NCBI GenBank assembly: GCA_902769705.1
Contig: CACXPX010000016.1
Span: 1 to 64,000 of the forward strand
Direction: 5' to 3'
DNA: 64,000 bases
DNA from: an uncultured Prevotellaceae bacterium
GTDB taxonomy: Bacteria; Bacteroidota; Bacteroidia; Bacteroidales; Bacteroidaceae
Below the pieces are notes generated by a model. That model made no database searches and had not been told where the DNA came from. It saw only the letters and a list, made by a program, of their open reading frames with translations. The position numbers were made by a program, and so were the translations under genes. This document shows, piece by piece, positions 41,584-51,108 of this stretch. Numbering within the stretch: the stretch's first letter is position 1; each line of letters starts with the position of its first letter.

Positions 41584-44500
41584 ATGAGCGACGACTTTGA
41601 AAAAGACGACAACCTTGAACTGAACGACGAGGAGCAACAACTGGAAAACGACGCGACCGGCTCTGAAAGCAACGATTCAGAGGCCACTAACGAACCCGAA
41701 AACGAAAGCAACGGGGGCGATGGAGAGGCTGAAGACGGGCAAGGAGAGGGCGACGGCGAAGATGCAGAAGACAACGGGGAAGACGATGGAGAGGGGGCTG
41801 AAAGGCATTCCGACTATCGCCCTGTGAACCGCTTCGACGCTTCGGCAGTGCACCATCTGAGCGGAATGTACCAGAATTGGTTCCTCGACTATGCCAGCTA
41901 TGTGATTTTGGAGCGCGCCGTTCCGCATATCAGCGACGGTCTGAAGCCTGTGCAGAGACGTATTCTTCACTCGATGAAACGTATGGACGACGGCCGTTTC
42001 AACAAGGTGGCCAACATCGTGGGATACACTATGCAATTCCATCCGCACGGCGACGCTTCCATTGGCGATGCGTTGGTGCAGATGGGACAAAAGGACTTGC
42101 TCATCGACACGCAAGGAAACTGGGGCAACATCCTCACGGGAGACCGCGCTGCTGCCCCCCGATACATCGAGGCACGCTTGTCGAAATTCGCGCTCGACGT
42201 GGTGTTCAACCCGAAGACAACTGATTGGCAGCTCAGCTACGACGGCCGAAACAAGGAGCCTATCACGCTGCCCGCCAAGTTCCCCCTGTTGCTGGCGCAA
42301 GGCGCTGAGGGTATCGCTGTGGGTCTTTCCTCGAAAATCCTGCCTCACAACTTGAACGAAATCTGCGATGCCGCCATCAGCTATCTGCGCGGCGAGCCGT
42401 TCACGCTATATCCCGACTTCCCCACTGGCGGCTCCATCGACGTGTCGAAATACAACGACGGACAACGCGGTGGAGTGTTGAAAGTGCGTGCGAAAATTGA
42501 GAAACTCGACCAGAAGACGCTTGTCATACGCGAGATTCCGTTCTCGAAAAACACGGGTACGCTTATCGACTCTATCCTGAGAGCCATCGAGAGAGGAAAA
42601 ATCAAGGCCAAGAAGGTGGAAGACAATACCGCCGCCGAAGCCGAGATTCTGGTACATCTGTCGCCTGGCGTGTCGAGCGACAAGACTCTCGACGCCCTCT
42701 ACGCCTTCAGCGACTGCGAAATCAACATATCGCCCAACTGCTGCGTCATCGAGAATCAAAAACCTTGCTTCCTCACCATCAGCGATGTGCTGCGCCACTC
42801 GGTGGAGACAACGATGGGCTTGCTGCGCAAAGAACTGCTCATCCGCAAGGGCGAACTCGAGGAGCAACTCTTCTTTGCCTCGTTGGAAAAGATTTTCATC
42901 GAAGAGCGTATCTACAAGGACAAGAAGTTCGAGAATGCCGAAAACATGGACGCTGTGGTGGCTCATATCGACCAACGCATCACTCCCTTCAAGGCCAGCC
43001 TAATCCGCGAGGTGACACGCAACGACATCCTGCGGCTCATGGAAATCAAGATGCAACGCATCCTGAAATTCAACAAAGACAAGGCCGACGAACTGATGGC
43101 ACGCATCAAAGCCGACATCGAGGAAATCGACAACGACCTGACCCACATGGTGGACGTGACCATTCAATGGTTCAGCAGCATCAAGGAGAAATACGGTCCA
43201 GACCATCTGCGCCGCACAGAGATTCGCAACTTCGACACCATCGAGGCTTCGAAGGTGGTGGAAGCCAACCAGAAGCTCTACATCAACCGCAACGAAGGAT
43301 TCATTGGAACGGCGCTGAAGAAAGACGAGTTCGTGTGCAACTGCTCCGACCTCGACGACATCATCATCTTCTACAAAGACGGAAAATACAAGGTGGTGCG
43401 TGTGGCCGAGAAGATTTTCGTGGGCAAAAACATCCAGCACGTGCAGGTCTTCAAGAAGAACGACAAGCGAACGGTCTACAACGTCGTATATCGCGACGGC
43501 CGCAAGGGCTATTACTATATCAAGCGCTTCGCGTTGCCCTCCATTCTGCGAGATCGCGAATACGACCTCACCAGAGGCGAGCCCGGCTCGAAGATTATGT
43601 ATTTCACCGCTAACCCCAACGGAGAGGCCGAGACCATCAAGGTCACGTTGGAAGCCAGCCCCACCATCAAGAACATCTTCATGGTGCGCGATTTCTCGCA
43701 GATTCCTATCAAGGGCCGCACGTCGAGAGGAAACATCCTAAGCAAGAAACCCGTTCATCGCATTGGCCTCAAGAGTCACGGTCACTCCACGCTGGGCGGT
43801 CGTAAGGTGTGGTGGGACCCCGATGTCAACCGACTGAACTACGACGAGCACGGAGTGCTGCTCGGCGAATTCAACGAAGACGACCTCATCCTCGTCGTAT
43901 TGAACGACTACACCTACTACGTGAGCAACTTCGACGCCAACAACCACTACGAAGACAACATCCTTCGTATCGAGAAGTTCGACCCCGAGAAGGTGTGGAG
44001 TGTGGTGCTCTACGATGCTGACAACGAGGGATACCCCTACATCAAGCGATTTTTGATGGAGCCCACCAAGCGCAAGCAAAGCTTCGTGGGCGAGAATCCC
44101 AACTCAAAAGTCGTGCTGCTCACCGACCAACCTTATCCTCGCATCCGCGTCACTTTCGGTGGGGCCGATGCTCATCGCGAGCCAATGGAAATCGAAATCG
44201 AGGAATTCATCGCCGTGAAAGGATTCAAGGCCAAAGGAAAGCGCATCACAACTTGGAAGATTGCCAATATCGAGCAATTGGAGCCCACTCGCCAACCAGA
44301 ACCTGAAGAGCCCGAAAGCGAAGACGACACACCAGACGACGAGGCTGAAGACCTCAGCGGCACCAACGAAACCGAAGAATCAGCTGAAACCGAAGAACTG
44401 GAGGAAGTAAATGAAGAGCCAGAAGAGGCTCTAGACTTGGAAGAGGTGAAAGAATTGGCAGAGGCAGAAAAAGCGAAAGAAGCAGCTCAAACAGAGATAG

Positions 44501-44808
44501 CAGAAGAAGCTAAAGAAACAAAAGAAGCTGAACAAGCGCCTGCCGAAGAGCCCCAAGAATTTGCAAAACCCAAGAAACGCGCCAAGTCCACCAAGGATAA
44601 AAAGCCTAGCGAGCCTAGTGAGTCTAGCGACTCTAGACCATCTAGAAAATCTAGAGCATCTAGAGAGTCTAGAGAGTCTAGTCAATCTAAAGAGTCTAGC
44701 TCTCCCACTCCTCCCCCCACCTACCCCGCAGACGAAGAGCGAAGCCCGCAGTTCAAATACGACCCCAAGACGGGAGAACTAAGCCTGTTCAGCGATGAAG
44801 ACATGTAG
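41584..44808 (+). CDS. parC: DNA topoisomerase IV subunit A-type (ParC/GyrA family) with extended acidic and Ser/Arg tails
   Basis: 1074 residues. The first ~75 residues are almost entirely Asp/Glu/Asn/Gly. The breakage-reunion domain starts near 85 (YQNWFLDYASYVILERA), with HPHGD at 153-157 and the catalytic Tyr194 in APRYIEARL. A coiled-coil tower and the C-terminal beta-pinwheel follow (to about 905). The last ~165 residues are first Glu-rich and then Lys/Ser/Arg-rich with SRx tripeptides (about 1015-1045) encoded by 9-bp TCTAGA-containing repeats. The enzyme decatenates DNA with ParE, whose gene is not adjacent. Length is about 150-250 residues above ordinary ParC. GyrA is the alternative; the Bacteroidetes style favours ParC. 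Confidence 0.88.
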   Translation: MSDDFEKDDNLELNDEEQQLENDATGSESNDSEATNEPENESNGGDGEAEDGQGEGDGEDAEDNGEDDGEGAERHSDYRPVNRFDASAVHHLSGMYQNWFLDYASYVILERAVPHISDGLKPVQRRILHSMKRMDDGRFNKVANIVGYTMQFHPHGDASIGDALVQMGQKDLLIDTQGNWGNILTGDRAAAPRYIEARLSKFALDVVFNPKTTDWQLSYDGRNKEPITLPAKFPLLLAQGAEGIAVGLSSKILPHNLNEICDAAISYLRGEPFTLYPDFPTGGSIDVSKYNDGQRGGVLKVRAKIEKLDQKTLVIREIPFSKNTGTLIDSILRAIERGKIKAKKVEDNTAAEAEILVHLSPGVSSDKTLDALYAFSDCEINISPNCCVIENQKPCFLTISDVLRHSVETTMGLLRKELLIRKGELEEQLFFASLEKIFIEERIYKDKKFENAENMDAVVAHIDQRITPFKASLIREVTRNDILRLMEIKMQRILKFNKDKADELMARIKADIEEIDNDLTHMVDVTIQWFSSIKEKYGPDHLRRTEIRNFDTIEASKVVEANQKLYINRNEGFIGTALKKDEFVCNCSDLDDIIIFYKDGKYKVVRVAEKIFVGKNIQHVQVFKKNDKRTVYNVVYRDGRKGYYYIKRFALPSILRDREYDLTRGEPGSKIMYFTANPNGEAETIKVTLEASPTIKNIFMVRDFSQIPIKGRTSRGNILSKKPVHRIGLKSHGHSTLGGRKVWWDPDVNRLNYDEHGVLLGEFNEDDLILVVLNDYTYYVSNFDANNHYEDNILRIEKFDPEKVWSVVLYDADNEGYPYIKRFLMEPTKRKQSFVGENPNSKVVLLTDQPYPRIRVTFGGADAHREPMEIEIEEFIAVKGFKAKGKRITTWKIANIEQLEPTRQPEPEEPESEDDTPDDEAEDLSGTNETEESAETEELEEVNEEPEEALDLEEVKELAEAEKAKEAAQTEIAEEAKETKEAEQAPAEEPQEFAKPKKRAKSTKDKKPSEPSESSDSRPSRKSRASRESRESSQSKESSSPTPPPTYPADEERSPQFKYDPKTGELSLFSDEDM

Positions 44809-45604
44809 CATCTCTCTTTTCGCCGCATTCGTCGTGTTGGCACTTGGGCTGCCCTTCACGGCTCATGCTCAAGACGCTACTCCTCAAGAAGCGCTCCCTA
44901 GCGAAAACACCACAATGTTTGCAATAGGCTCTACCGACATCCTCGACACCTATCTCTCTCAAGAGAAATACAAGGGCAGCGAGATTCGCATCATTTCGGA
45001 AAAGCGGAAGCCGTGGCGCAAATTCATGCAGACCTTCGTCAACGAGGGAGCCTTCTCATTTGTCAGCAACCGTGCAGACAACAACGACGAGATGGGTGGA
45101 GCCTATCGGTTTCAATACCACCTGCGCCGTCTGTGGAATGTGGCCACAAGTTTCGACATCGAAGCAGGCGCAGCCATCGGGGCTCATGTGGGGTTTCTCT
45201 ACAACACCCGCAACAGCAACAACCCTGCGCAAGCCTACGCCGACCTCAGCCTCATGCCTTCTGTGGCGGCTCACCATTCGTTCCGAATGTTCAATCGACA
45301 GGCGAAACTCAACTATGAAGCAACGGCACCATTGCTCGGGCTGATGTTCTCGCCCAACTACGGACAATCTTATTACGAAATCTTCTCGCGCGGCAACTAC
45401 GACCACAACATCGTTCCCACAACCATCGCCTCCACCCCATCCCTTCGCCACATGCTCTCGCTCGACATTGCTCTCTCTCGGCGCAATCCCTCTTCCATGC
45501 TGCGCATTGGCTATCTTGGCGACTACCAGCAAGCAGAGGCGAACCATCTCAAGCAGCATCACTACTCCCACCTCATCGTCATCGGTTGGACAAAACTTCT
45601 GTAA
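44795..45604 (+). CDS. DUF3316 family secreted protein
   Basis: 269 residues with signal peptide (about 1-25, ending AHAQ). The body has Asn/Tyr-rich beta strands (FSFVSNRADNNDEMGGAYRFQYHL, AGAAIGAHVGFLYNTRNSNNPAQ, FSPNYGQSYYEIFSRGNYDHN) typical of the DUF3316 family, thought to be outer-membrane or secreted barrel-like proteins of Prevotella. The start lies 14 bp inside the end of parC, in another frame, so it is cotranscribed with it. Its role is unknown. Confidence 0.8.
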   Translation: MKTCSISLFAAFVVLALGLPFTAHAQDATPQEALPSENTTMFAIGSTDILDTYLSQEKYKGSEIRIISEKRKPWRKFMQTFVNEGAFSFVSNRADNNDEMGGAYRFQYHLRRLWNVATSFDIEAGAAIGAHVGFLYNTRNSNNPAQAYADLSLMPSVAAHHSFRMFNRQAKLNYEATAPLLGLMFSPNYGQSYYEIFSRGNYDHNIVPTTIASTPSLRHMLSLDIALSRRNPSSMLRIGYLGDYQQAEANHLKQHHYSHLIVIGWTKLL

Positions 45605-45609
45605 CTGAT

Positions 45610-46671
45610 ATGAAAACTTTCAACACGTTTACACGAAATATGGCGCGCAATCTTCGGACCGCCATCCTTTGTCCGCTAGTCTTTGCCACGACAGCCCTGC
45701 TTGTAGTTTCATGCGTAGACGAAGACGAATACCCCGATTCCCCGCAAGGCAACTTCGAAGCCCTGTGGCGCATCATCGATGAGCACTATTGCTTCTTCGA
45801 CTACAAACAACAGCAATACGGACTCGACTGGGACGAGGTGCACACCCGATACCAGAAGCAATTCAACGACGGCATGACCACGCTCCAGCAGTTTGAGGTA
45901 TTGGCCAACATGCTCGGCGAACTGCGCGACGGACACGTCAACATCTACACGCCGTTCGACGTGGCGCGCAACTGGACGTGGCACGAAGACCACCCCTCTA
46001 ACTTCAGCGACTCGCTGCTGAACAAATACCTGGGTACCAACTACCGCATTGCTGCAGGCATCAAATACCGCATCCTCGACGACAACATCGGCTATCTGCG
46101 CTACGCCTCCTTCACCAGTTCCATCGGTGAGGGAAATCTCGACGAGGTGCTCACCTACCTCGCTCCTTGCAACGCACTCATCATCGACATCCGTAACAAC
46201 AGCGGCGGACTGCTTTCCTACAGCGAGCAACTAGCTGCGCGGTTCACCAACCAGGAACGCCTCGTCGGCTATATGCAACACAAGACGGGCCCTGGCCACA
46301 ACGACTTCTCGGACATGAAGGAACAACGCCTCAAGCCTTCGCAAGGAGTACGCTGGCAGAAGCCCGTTGTCGTGCTTACTAACCGCATGGTCTACAGCGC
46401 AGCCAACGAATTCGTCAAATATATGAAACAATGCCCGAACGTCACCGTCGTGGGCGACCAGACGGGCGGAGGAGCAGGCATGCCCTTCTCCAGCGAGCTG
46501 CCCTGCGGATGGAGCGTGAGATTCTCGGCATGTCCTATGTATGACGTCAACCGCCAACCTACCGAGTTCGGCATACAGCCCGACCACCATGTGGCGCTCA
46601 ACAACGATGACCGCTCACGAGGCATCGACACCATCATCGAGTACGCACGCCAGCTGCTCAACAAACACTAA
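45610..46671 (+). CDS. S41 family (tail-specific type) peptidase, lipoprotein
   Basis: 353 residues. A lipoprotein signal ends VVSC (Cys ~35) and is followed by acidic EDEYPD. The N-terminal helical region (about 45-110, FEALWRIIDEHYCFFDYK) and the peptidase core (IGYLRYASF, ALIIDIRNNSGG, catalytic-Ser strand VLTNRMVYSAANEF, then GDQTGGGAG) match the S41 tricorn/IRBP-like branch common in Bacteroidetes rather than CtpA with a central PDZ domain. The ATG at 45610 is preferred to a TTG 24 bp upstream that overlaps the DUF3316 end. It probably belongs to the parC transcript. Confidence 0.87.
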   Translation: MKTFNTFTRNMARNLRTAILCPLVFATTALLVVSCVDEDEYPDSPQGNFEALWRIIDEHYCFFDYKQQQYGLDWDEVHTRYQKQFNDGMTTLQQFEVLANMLGELRDGHVNIYTPFDVARNWTWHEDHPSNFSDSLLNKYLGTNYRIAAGIKYRILDDNIGYLRYASFTSSIGEGNLDEVLTYLAPCNALIIDIRNNSGGLLSYSEQLAARFTNQERLVGYMQHKTGPGHNDFSDMKEQRLKPSQGVRWQKPVVVLTNRMVYSAANEFVKYMKQCPNVTVVGDQTGGGAGMPFSSELPCGWSVRFSACPMYDVNRQPTEFGIQPDHHVALNNDDRSRGIDTIIEYARQLLNKH

Positions 46672-46690
46672 GTCTTTTATCATCTTTTAT

Positions 46691-46721
46691 CTCCATTTCT
46701 CCCCTTTGGGGAGGGGCGGAG
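46691..46721. repeat. Perfect short palindrome in the S41-barrel gap
   Basis: CTCCCCTTTGGGGAG (46699-46713) with outer CTCC/GGAG pairing (46691-46694, 46718-46721) forms a small stable hairpin. No T-run follows. It may aid termination but could also be incidental. Confidence 0.4.
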
Positions 46722-46840
46722 ATGAGATTGGCGCTTATCCAAAAAGTTGGGATGAGCTGCAACATTTCATGTCTTTTCCGCGTCAAAAAGACAGATTCAC
46801 CCCATTCGTGCAATGGAATTGATTAACAACAAGTAAAATT

Positions 46841-49204
46841 ATGAAAAAGACAATTATGAGACTGGCAGCCCTTGTAGCTACAGTGATGATGACACTGACG
46901 AGTGCAGCAAAGACACAAGACATTAGTGGAAAAGTGATAGATACCCAAGGGGCGCCTATGGCGTTTGTAAATGTGGTGTTGCTGTCCATGCCCGACTCGG
47001 CTTTTGTGCAGGGGGCTATGACCGATGAGCAGGGCATCTTCAAAATTGTAACCAACATCAACGACGGACTGCTGAAAGTTTCATGCATAGGTTATGAAAC
47101 TGTGTATTTGAAAGCCGCCCAAGGCCTCACCATCACGATGAAAGAAGACGCTGCGCTAATTGGCGAGGTTGTTGTGAAAGGCACGTTGCCAAAGACACAC
47201 ATTAAGGGCGACGCCATGCGCACCACCGTTACTGGTACGATACTGGAGAAGGCTGGAACGGTGAGCGACGCTTTGTCGAAGATTCCCTCCCTTGAGGCTG
47301 AGCGAGACGGCGGCGTCAAGGTGCTAGGCCGTGGAGATGCCGAGGTATATATCAACGGCCGACGGGTGCAGGACAACAGCGAACTCTCCCGTCTGCGTTC
47401 CGACCAGATACAACATGTGGATGTCGTACAGAACCCGGGTGCGCGCTATGCCGCCTCAACGAAGGCTGTCGTGCGCATCACGCTGAAAAAAGCACGGGGC
47501 GAAGGCATCAGTTTCCAAGACAATCTGGGCGGCATCTACCAATACGGCCACACGCTGACCAACAACCTCGACGTAAACTACCGCACGGGTGGTCTCGACA
47601 TCACTGCCTCGTTCTGGGCAGGACGCTATGGTCATAGCAAGTCGCTGCAAGAGAACACCATCACCTACTATGCCGGACCAGATAAGATCGAAGGTGTCAG
47701 TTCACAGGAGTCGAAGAACATCTGGAAGGGTTGGTCGCCGCAGCTGCAGGTGAACTACATGCTGAACGAGAACCACAGTTTCGGAGCTTTCTACAAATAC
47801 GACCGTCATCCCAGTGGCAACTTCAACAGCATGTTCTATACCGACAGTTATGAGAACGGCCTTTTCAAAGAGCGCTCAGAGAGCCATATCATCCAAGAAG
47901 ACATGTTCAAAAAGCACATCTTTAATACCTACTACAATGGCAAAATGGGGCAACTGAGCATTGACCTGAACATCGACGGCTTGTTCGACGACACGCAGTC
48001 ACCAGGCAACACGAAGGAAGTGACGACAGAGGCTGGTGGGAGTCCTACGGACCGCAGCATAGAAAGCAATACCATTAGCAGCAACAACTTCTGGGCATCG
48101 AAGCTCATCTTCGGGTATCCTGTCTGGAAAGGCAACCTGTCCATCGGAGGCGAGTACAGCTACAACCACCGCACAGATGCCTACGACTTCAAGGCTACCG
48201 ATGCTGTTCCGGTGAAGACTACCGATACGGAGATTAACGAGACGTCGGCCGCCGTCTTCGCAGAGTATGGCCGGCAATTCGGCAAAGTGTTCACCCAGGT
48301 GGGGCTGCGCTACGAGCATCTGAAGAACGACTATTTCAACTTCGGCAAGAAGGAAGATGAAGTCTGTCGAAATTACGGTGACTGGTTCCCCACGGCCGTA
48401 ATCTCCGCCCCTGTAGGCAAGGCACAACTCTCGTTGTCGTACCGTCGCGATATCGAGCGCCCCAACTATTCCAACCTCACCAGTTCTACGATTTACGTCA
48501 ACCGCTACACCTACCAAAGCGGCAATCCCTATCTGAAACCGACCTATACTCACAGCCTCGTGCTAAACACGGCATACAAATGGATGAACCTGACGCTTAA
48601 CTACAGCCGCGTGAAGGATGCCGAGACAATGTCGACAGAGCCCTATCCCGGTGCCTCCGACCCGCTCATCAGCCTCGTGCGCCCCATCAACAGTCAGGAA
48701 GACTACGATCGCCTCAGCGTAGTAGCCTCAGCGCGTCCCGTCTTCGGGTGCTGGCATCCCACATGGTCGCTTGTAGCCATGTTCCAGAACTACAAGTCGC
48801 CCACTGCCACTGGTGAAGCTATCACGCTCTCTCTGCCTTGGTTCAACGGTTCCTGGCGAAACACCTTCGAATTGCCCCGCGACCTGCGTCTGAGTGCCGA
48901 CCTGGAGTGGGCCACCAAAGGCGACTACAATAACTTCCGCCTCACCAAGCCCCGCATCTTGAGCAACCTCGGCGTGCAGAAGGATTTCAGTCTCCGCCGT
49001 CTGGGCACATTCACGGTCGATCTGCGCTGCTACGACCTCTTCAACACCAACAAGACCGATGCCGTCATCTTCGGCTATCGCGACCTCAAGGTACACAACC
49101 CCGCACGACGCACTTTCTCGCTCGACCTCACGTGGAAGTTCAACGAGGCACACTCAAAGTATCGCGGCTCCGGTGCCGGCGAGAAACAAAAGGCAAGAAT
49201 GTAA
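46841..49204 (+). CDS. TonB-dependent receptor-like outer-membrane barrel with CarboxypepD_reg-like N-domain
   Basis: 787 residues with signal peptide (about 1-22). A carboxypeptidase-regulatory-like domain (about 25-110; DISGKVIDTQGAPMAFVNVVL, GIFKI) is followed by a plug-like region (VSDALSKIPSLEAERDGGVKVLG, VDVVQNPGARY) and a ~600-residue barrel. NPGARY again marks outer-membrane barrel family 3, as in the product at 26035. The final residues are basic. The ligand is unknown and no SusD gene is present. It lies 169 bp after the S41 gene and no clear promoter box was seen. Confidence 0.87.
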   Translation: MKKTIMRLAALVATVMMTLTSAAKTQDISGKVIDTQGAPMAFVNVVLLSMPDSAFVQGAMTDEQGIFKIVTNINDGLLKVSCIGYETVYLKAAQGLTITMKEDAALIGEVVVKGTLPKTHIKGDAMRTTVTGTILEKAGTVSDALSKIPSLEAERDGGVKVLGRGDAEVYINGRRVQDNSELSRLRSDQIQHVDVVQNPGARYAASTKAVVRITLKKARGEGISFQDNLGGIYQYGHTLTNNLDVNYRTGGLDITASFWAGRYGHSKSLQENTITYYAGPDKIEGVSSQESKNIWKGWSPQLQVNYMLNENHSFGAFYKYDRHPSGNFNSMFYTDSYENGLFKERSESHIIQEDMFKKHIFNTYYNGKMGQLSIDLNIDGLFDDTQSPGNTKEVTTEAGGSPTDRSIESNTISSNNFWASKLIFGYPVWKGNLSIGGEYSYNHRTDAYDFKATDAVPVKTTDTEINETSAAVFAEYGRQFGKVFTQVGLRYEHLKNDYFNFGKKEDEVCRNYGDWFPTAVISAPVGKAQLSLSYRRDIERPNYSNLTSSTIYVNRYTYQSGNPYLKPTYTHSLVLNTAYKWMNLTLNYSRVKDAETMSTEPYPGASDPLISLVRPINSQEDYDRLSVVASARPVFGCWHPTWSLVAMFQNYKSPTATGEAITLSLPWFNGSWRNTFELPRDLRLSADLEWATKGDYNNFRLTKPRILSNLGVQKDFSLRRLGTFTVDLRCYDLFNTNKTDAVIFGYRDLKVHNPARRTFSLDLTWKFNEAHSKYRGSGAGEKQKARM

Positions 49205-49205
49205 A

Positions 49206-49237
49206 TTTGGTGTATTCCGCAACTATTTGTACCTTTG
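49206..49237 (+). promoter_or_regulatory. Promoter of the accessory gene run starting with the GNAT-zinc ribbon gene
   Basis: TTTG (49206-49209) and TACCTTTG (49230-49237) are separated by exactly 20 bp, beginning 2 bp after the stop of the barrel gene. Confidence 0.82.
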
Positions 49238-49264
49238 CAACGTCCAATAGAAAAAGAAACAACA

Positions 49265-50146
49265 ATGAATATCAGATTGGAAAATCCACAAGATTGGCGT
49301 GAGGTTGAGAACCTCACACGCGAATCGTTCTGGAATGTCTATCGCCCAGGATGCACTGAGCACTATGTACTTAATCAGTATAGAACGAATCCCGATTTCA
49401 TTCCGGAACTTGACTTAGTGATGGAAGAGGAAGGTAAGATTATCGGCCATGTGATGTTTTCGAAGGCAGAAATCATTCTTGATGATGGTAGCGCCTTTCC
49501 TTCATGGACTTTCGGGCCCATCAGCATCCACCCCGACTACAAGCGTAAGGGCTACGGTCTGAAATTGCTTCAGTATGCGTTGGGAAAGGCTCGCGAGATG
49601 GGCATCGGCCTCCTGCAGATGGAGGGCAATATCGAGTTCTACAAGCACGCAGGCTTCGATCTCGCCAGCAAGATGAAGATTCACTATCACGCCGAGCCGC
49701 GAGATTCTGAAGTACCTTACTTCCTGGCCCAAGAACTGATTCCCGGCTATTGGGGCCATCGCGAGGGAACCTATTGCCCTCCCAAGGGCTATTTCGTGGC
49801 CGACGAGCATCCTGAGGTTTTCGATGCTTACGAAGCCACCTTCCCTAAGAAAGAGAAATCTTTGCAACCAGGTCAGCTTCCTCAGTTCTGTCAAAGCTGC
49901 GGAATGCCTCTCACCAAGAATGAAGACTGTGGTACAAACGCCGATGGGAGCACAAATTTCGATTACTGCCAGTACTGCTACAAAGACGGCAAGTTCTTGC
50001 AGGATTGCACAATGGACGAGATGATTGAGCATTGCGCACAGTTCATCGACGAAGTGAATAAGCAGATGCCGAAACCCATGACCAAGGAGGAGTACAAACA
50101 GATGATGCGTGGTTTCTTCCCAATGCTGAAAAGATGGAGAAAATGA
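49265..50146 (+). CDS. GNAT N-acetyltransferase fused to a C-terminal zinc-ribbon domain
   Basis: 293 residues. Residues ~1-170 are a GNAT domain (GPISIHPDYKRKGYGLKLLQYALGKAREMG is the acetyl-CoA loop; NIEFYKHAGFDL the beta6 strand). Residues ~205-260 are a zinc ribbon with paired CxxC (FCQSCGMPL and YCQYCYKDG plus LQDC), of the Zn_ribbon_2 type, then a helical end (MTKEEYKQMMRGFFPML). The same zinc ribbon often occurs alone in Bacteroidetes; here it is joined to the acetyltransferase. The ATG at 49265 is chosen because the in-frame TTG upstream lies within the promoter. Confidence 0.85.
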   Translation: MNIRLENPQDWREVENLTRESFWNVYRPGCTEHYVLNQYRTNPDFIPELDLVMEEEGKIIGHVMFSKAEIILDDGSAFPSWTFGPISIHPDYKRKGYGLKLLQYALGKAREMGIGLLQMEGNIEFYKHAGFDLASKMKIHYHAEPRDSEVPYFLAQELIPGYWGHREGTYCPPKGYFVADEHPEVFDAYEATFPKKEKSLQPGQLPQFCQSCGMPLTKNEDCGTNADGSTNFDYCQYCYKDGKFLQDCTMDEMIEHCAQFIDEVNKQMPKPMTKEEYKQMMRGFFPMLKRWRK

Positions 50147-50994
50147 AGCATGTGTTTTTACTCTTGGTGTTTCTGATTACTGTAGCCATTCCCCATCAAG
50201 CGCAAACACCAATAAGCGACAGCACCAGGCTATCGAAAGAACAGGTGTTGGCACAAGTGGGCGAACTTAAGAAACTGATAGATGAGAAAATCTGGCCGAC
50301 ATACAATGATCCTGCCTATAGTATGGAAATGAACTATTACGAGGAAGGCCCCTTCCGCATGCATTTGGATCAGGCGGAAGACGACACTCTGGCTCGGATG
50401 GAGTGCAGTTCGCCTGAGATAACCATACAGGCTGTTCCAAGTGTAAAGACATACGAGGAATGGTATGCCATGCTGATGCATGAGTGCTTCCATGGATTCC
50501 AGTACAAGCACACAGAATTCTGGAACAAAATGTTGGCATCCACTCCAGAAAACTTTATTACAAGCGACTCTCTAAAGGCCCTCAGACGGAATTATGAGTG
50601 GTATCGCAACATACTTTCGAAAGAGAACGCTCTCCTTAAGAAGGCATATGAGGCATCTGACATCCATGAAGTCCGCCATATTCTCACAGATTTCTATTCC
50701 ATTCGCGACGAGCGACTCAAAGCTGTCAAAGACAGATTAGGGCTTGATATCATAGAATTCTACCCCATCATTGAGACGGTGGAAGGTTCCGCACGATACA
50801 TCGAATACTGTTTAGCGCGTGAGCAAGGTATTACAGACACAGATTGGATGACCAATCTCGACAGTAATTCCTGTTACTATGCCTCAGGTCTTTACTTGAT
50901 ACTCATCATGGATAAGTTTGGTATTCCGTATAAGGATGAACTGTTCCTAAAATACAACACGTTGACAGAACTGATTCAAAATAAAACTCGATAG
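50143..50994 (+). CDS. Putative secreted zincin (HExxH) metalloprotease-like protein
   Basis: About 283 residues with signal peptide (MKHVFLLLVFLITVAIPHQA, cut near QAQ). MHECFHGFQ supplies a HExxH motif near residue 114, and a downstream EGSARYIEYCL supplies a possible third acidic ligand, as in gluzincin-like enzymes. No named family is recognised. The ATG at 50143 overlaps the stop of the GNAT-zinc ribbon gene (ATGA), which decides the start over a Met three codons earlier. Confidence 0.72.
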   Translation: MKHVFLLLVFLITVAIPHQAQTPISDSTRLSKEQVLAQVGELKKLIDEKIWPTYNDPAYSMEMNYYEEGPFRMHLDQAEDDTLARMECSSPEITIQAVPSVKTYEEWYAMLMHECFHGFQYKHTEFWNKMLASTPENFITSDSLKALRRNYEWYRNILSKENALLKKAYEASDIHEVRHILTDFYSIRDERLKAVKDRLGLDIIEFYPIIETVEGSARYIEYCLAREQGITDTDWMTNLDSNSCYYASGLYLILIMDKFGIPYKDELFLKYNTLTELIQNKTR

Positions 50995-51068
50995 GAGGTC
51001 AAGATACTGATAGAGATTCGCCCAGAGAAATGGCTGTCTGTGATTCAGATTCCGATAGAATAATAATC

Positions 51069-51106
51069 TGTCCTGATCGTCCTATATAGTTTGGGCGGTC
51101 AGGACA
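51069..51106 (+). promoter_or_regulatory. Inverted repeat in the leader of the DUF3795 gene
   Basis: TGTCCTGA (51069-51076) and its exact complement TCAGGACA (51099-51106) flank a 22-nt loop and end 3 bp before the ATG at 51109. It could be a weak terminator for the upstream gene or a structure that affects translation; no T-run is present. Confidence 0.45.
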
Positions 51107-51108
51107 AA

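Noticed and set aside
45586-45609. TTG start for the S41 peptidase
   Set aside because: It lies within the end of the DUF3316 gene and adds eight residues before a natural signal peptide; the ATG at 45610 is preferred.
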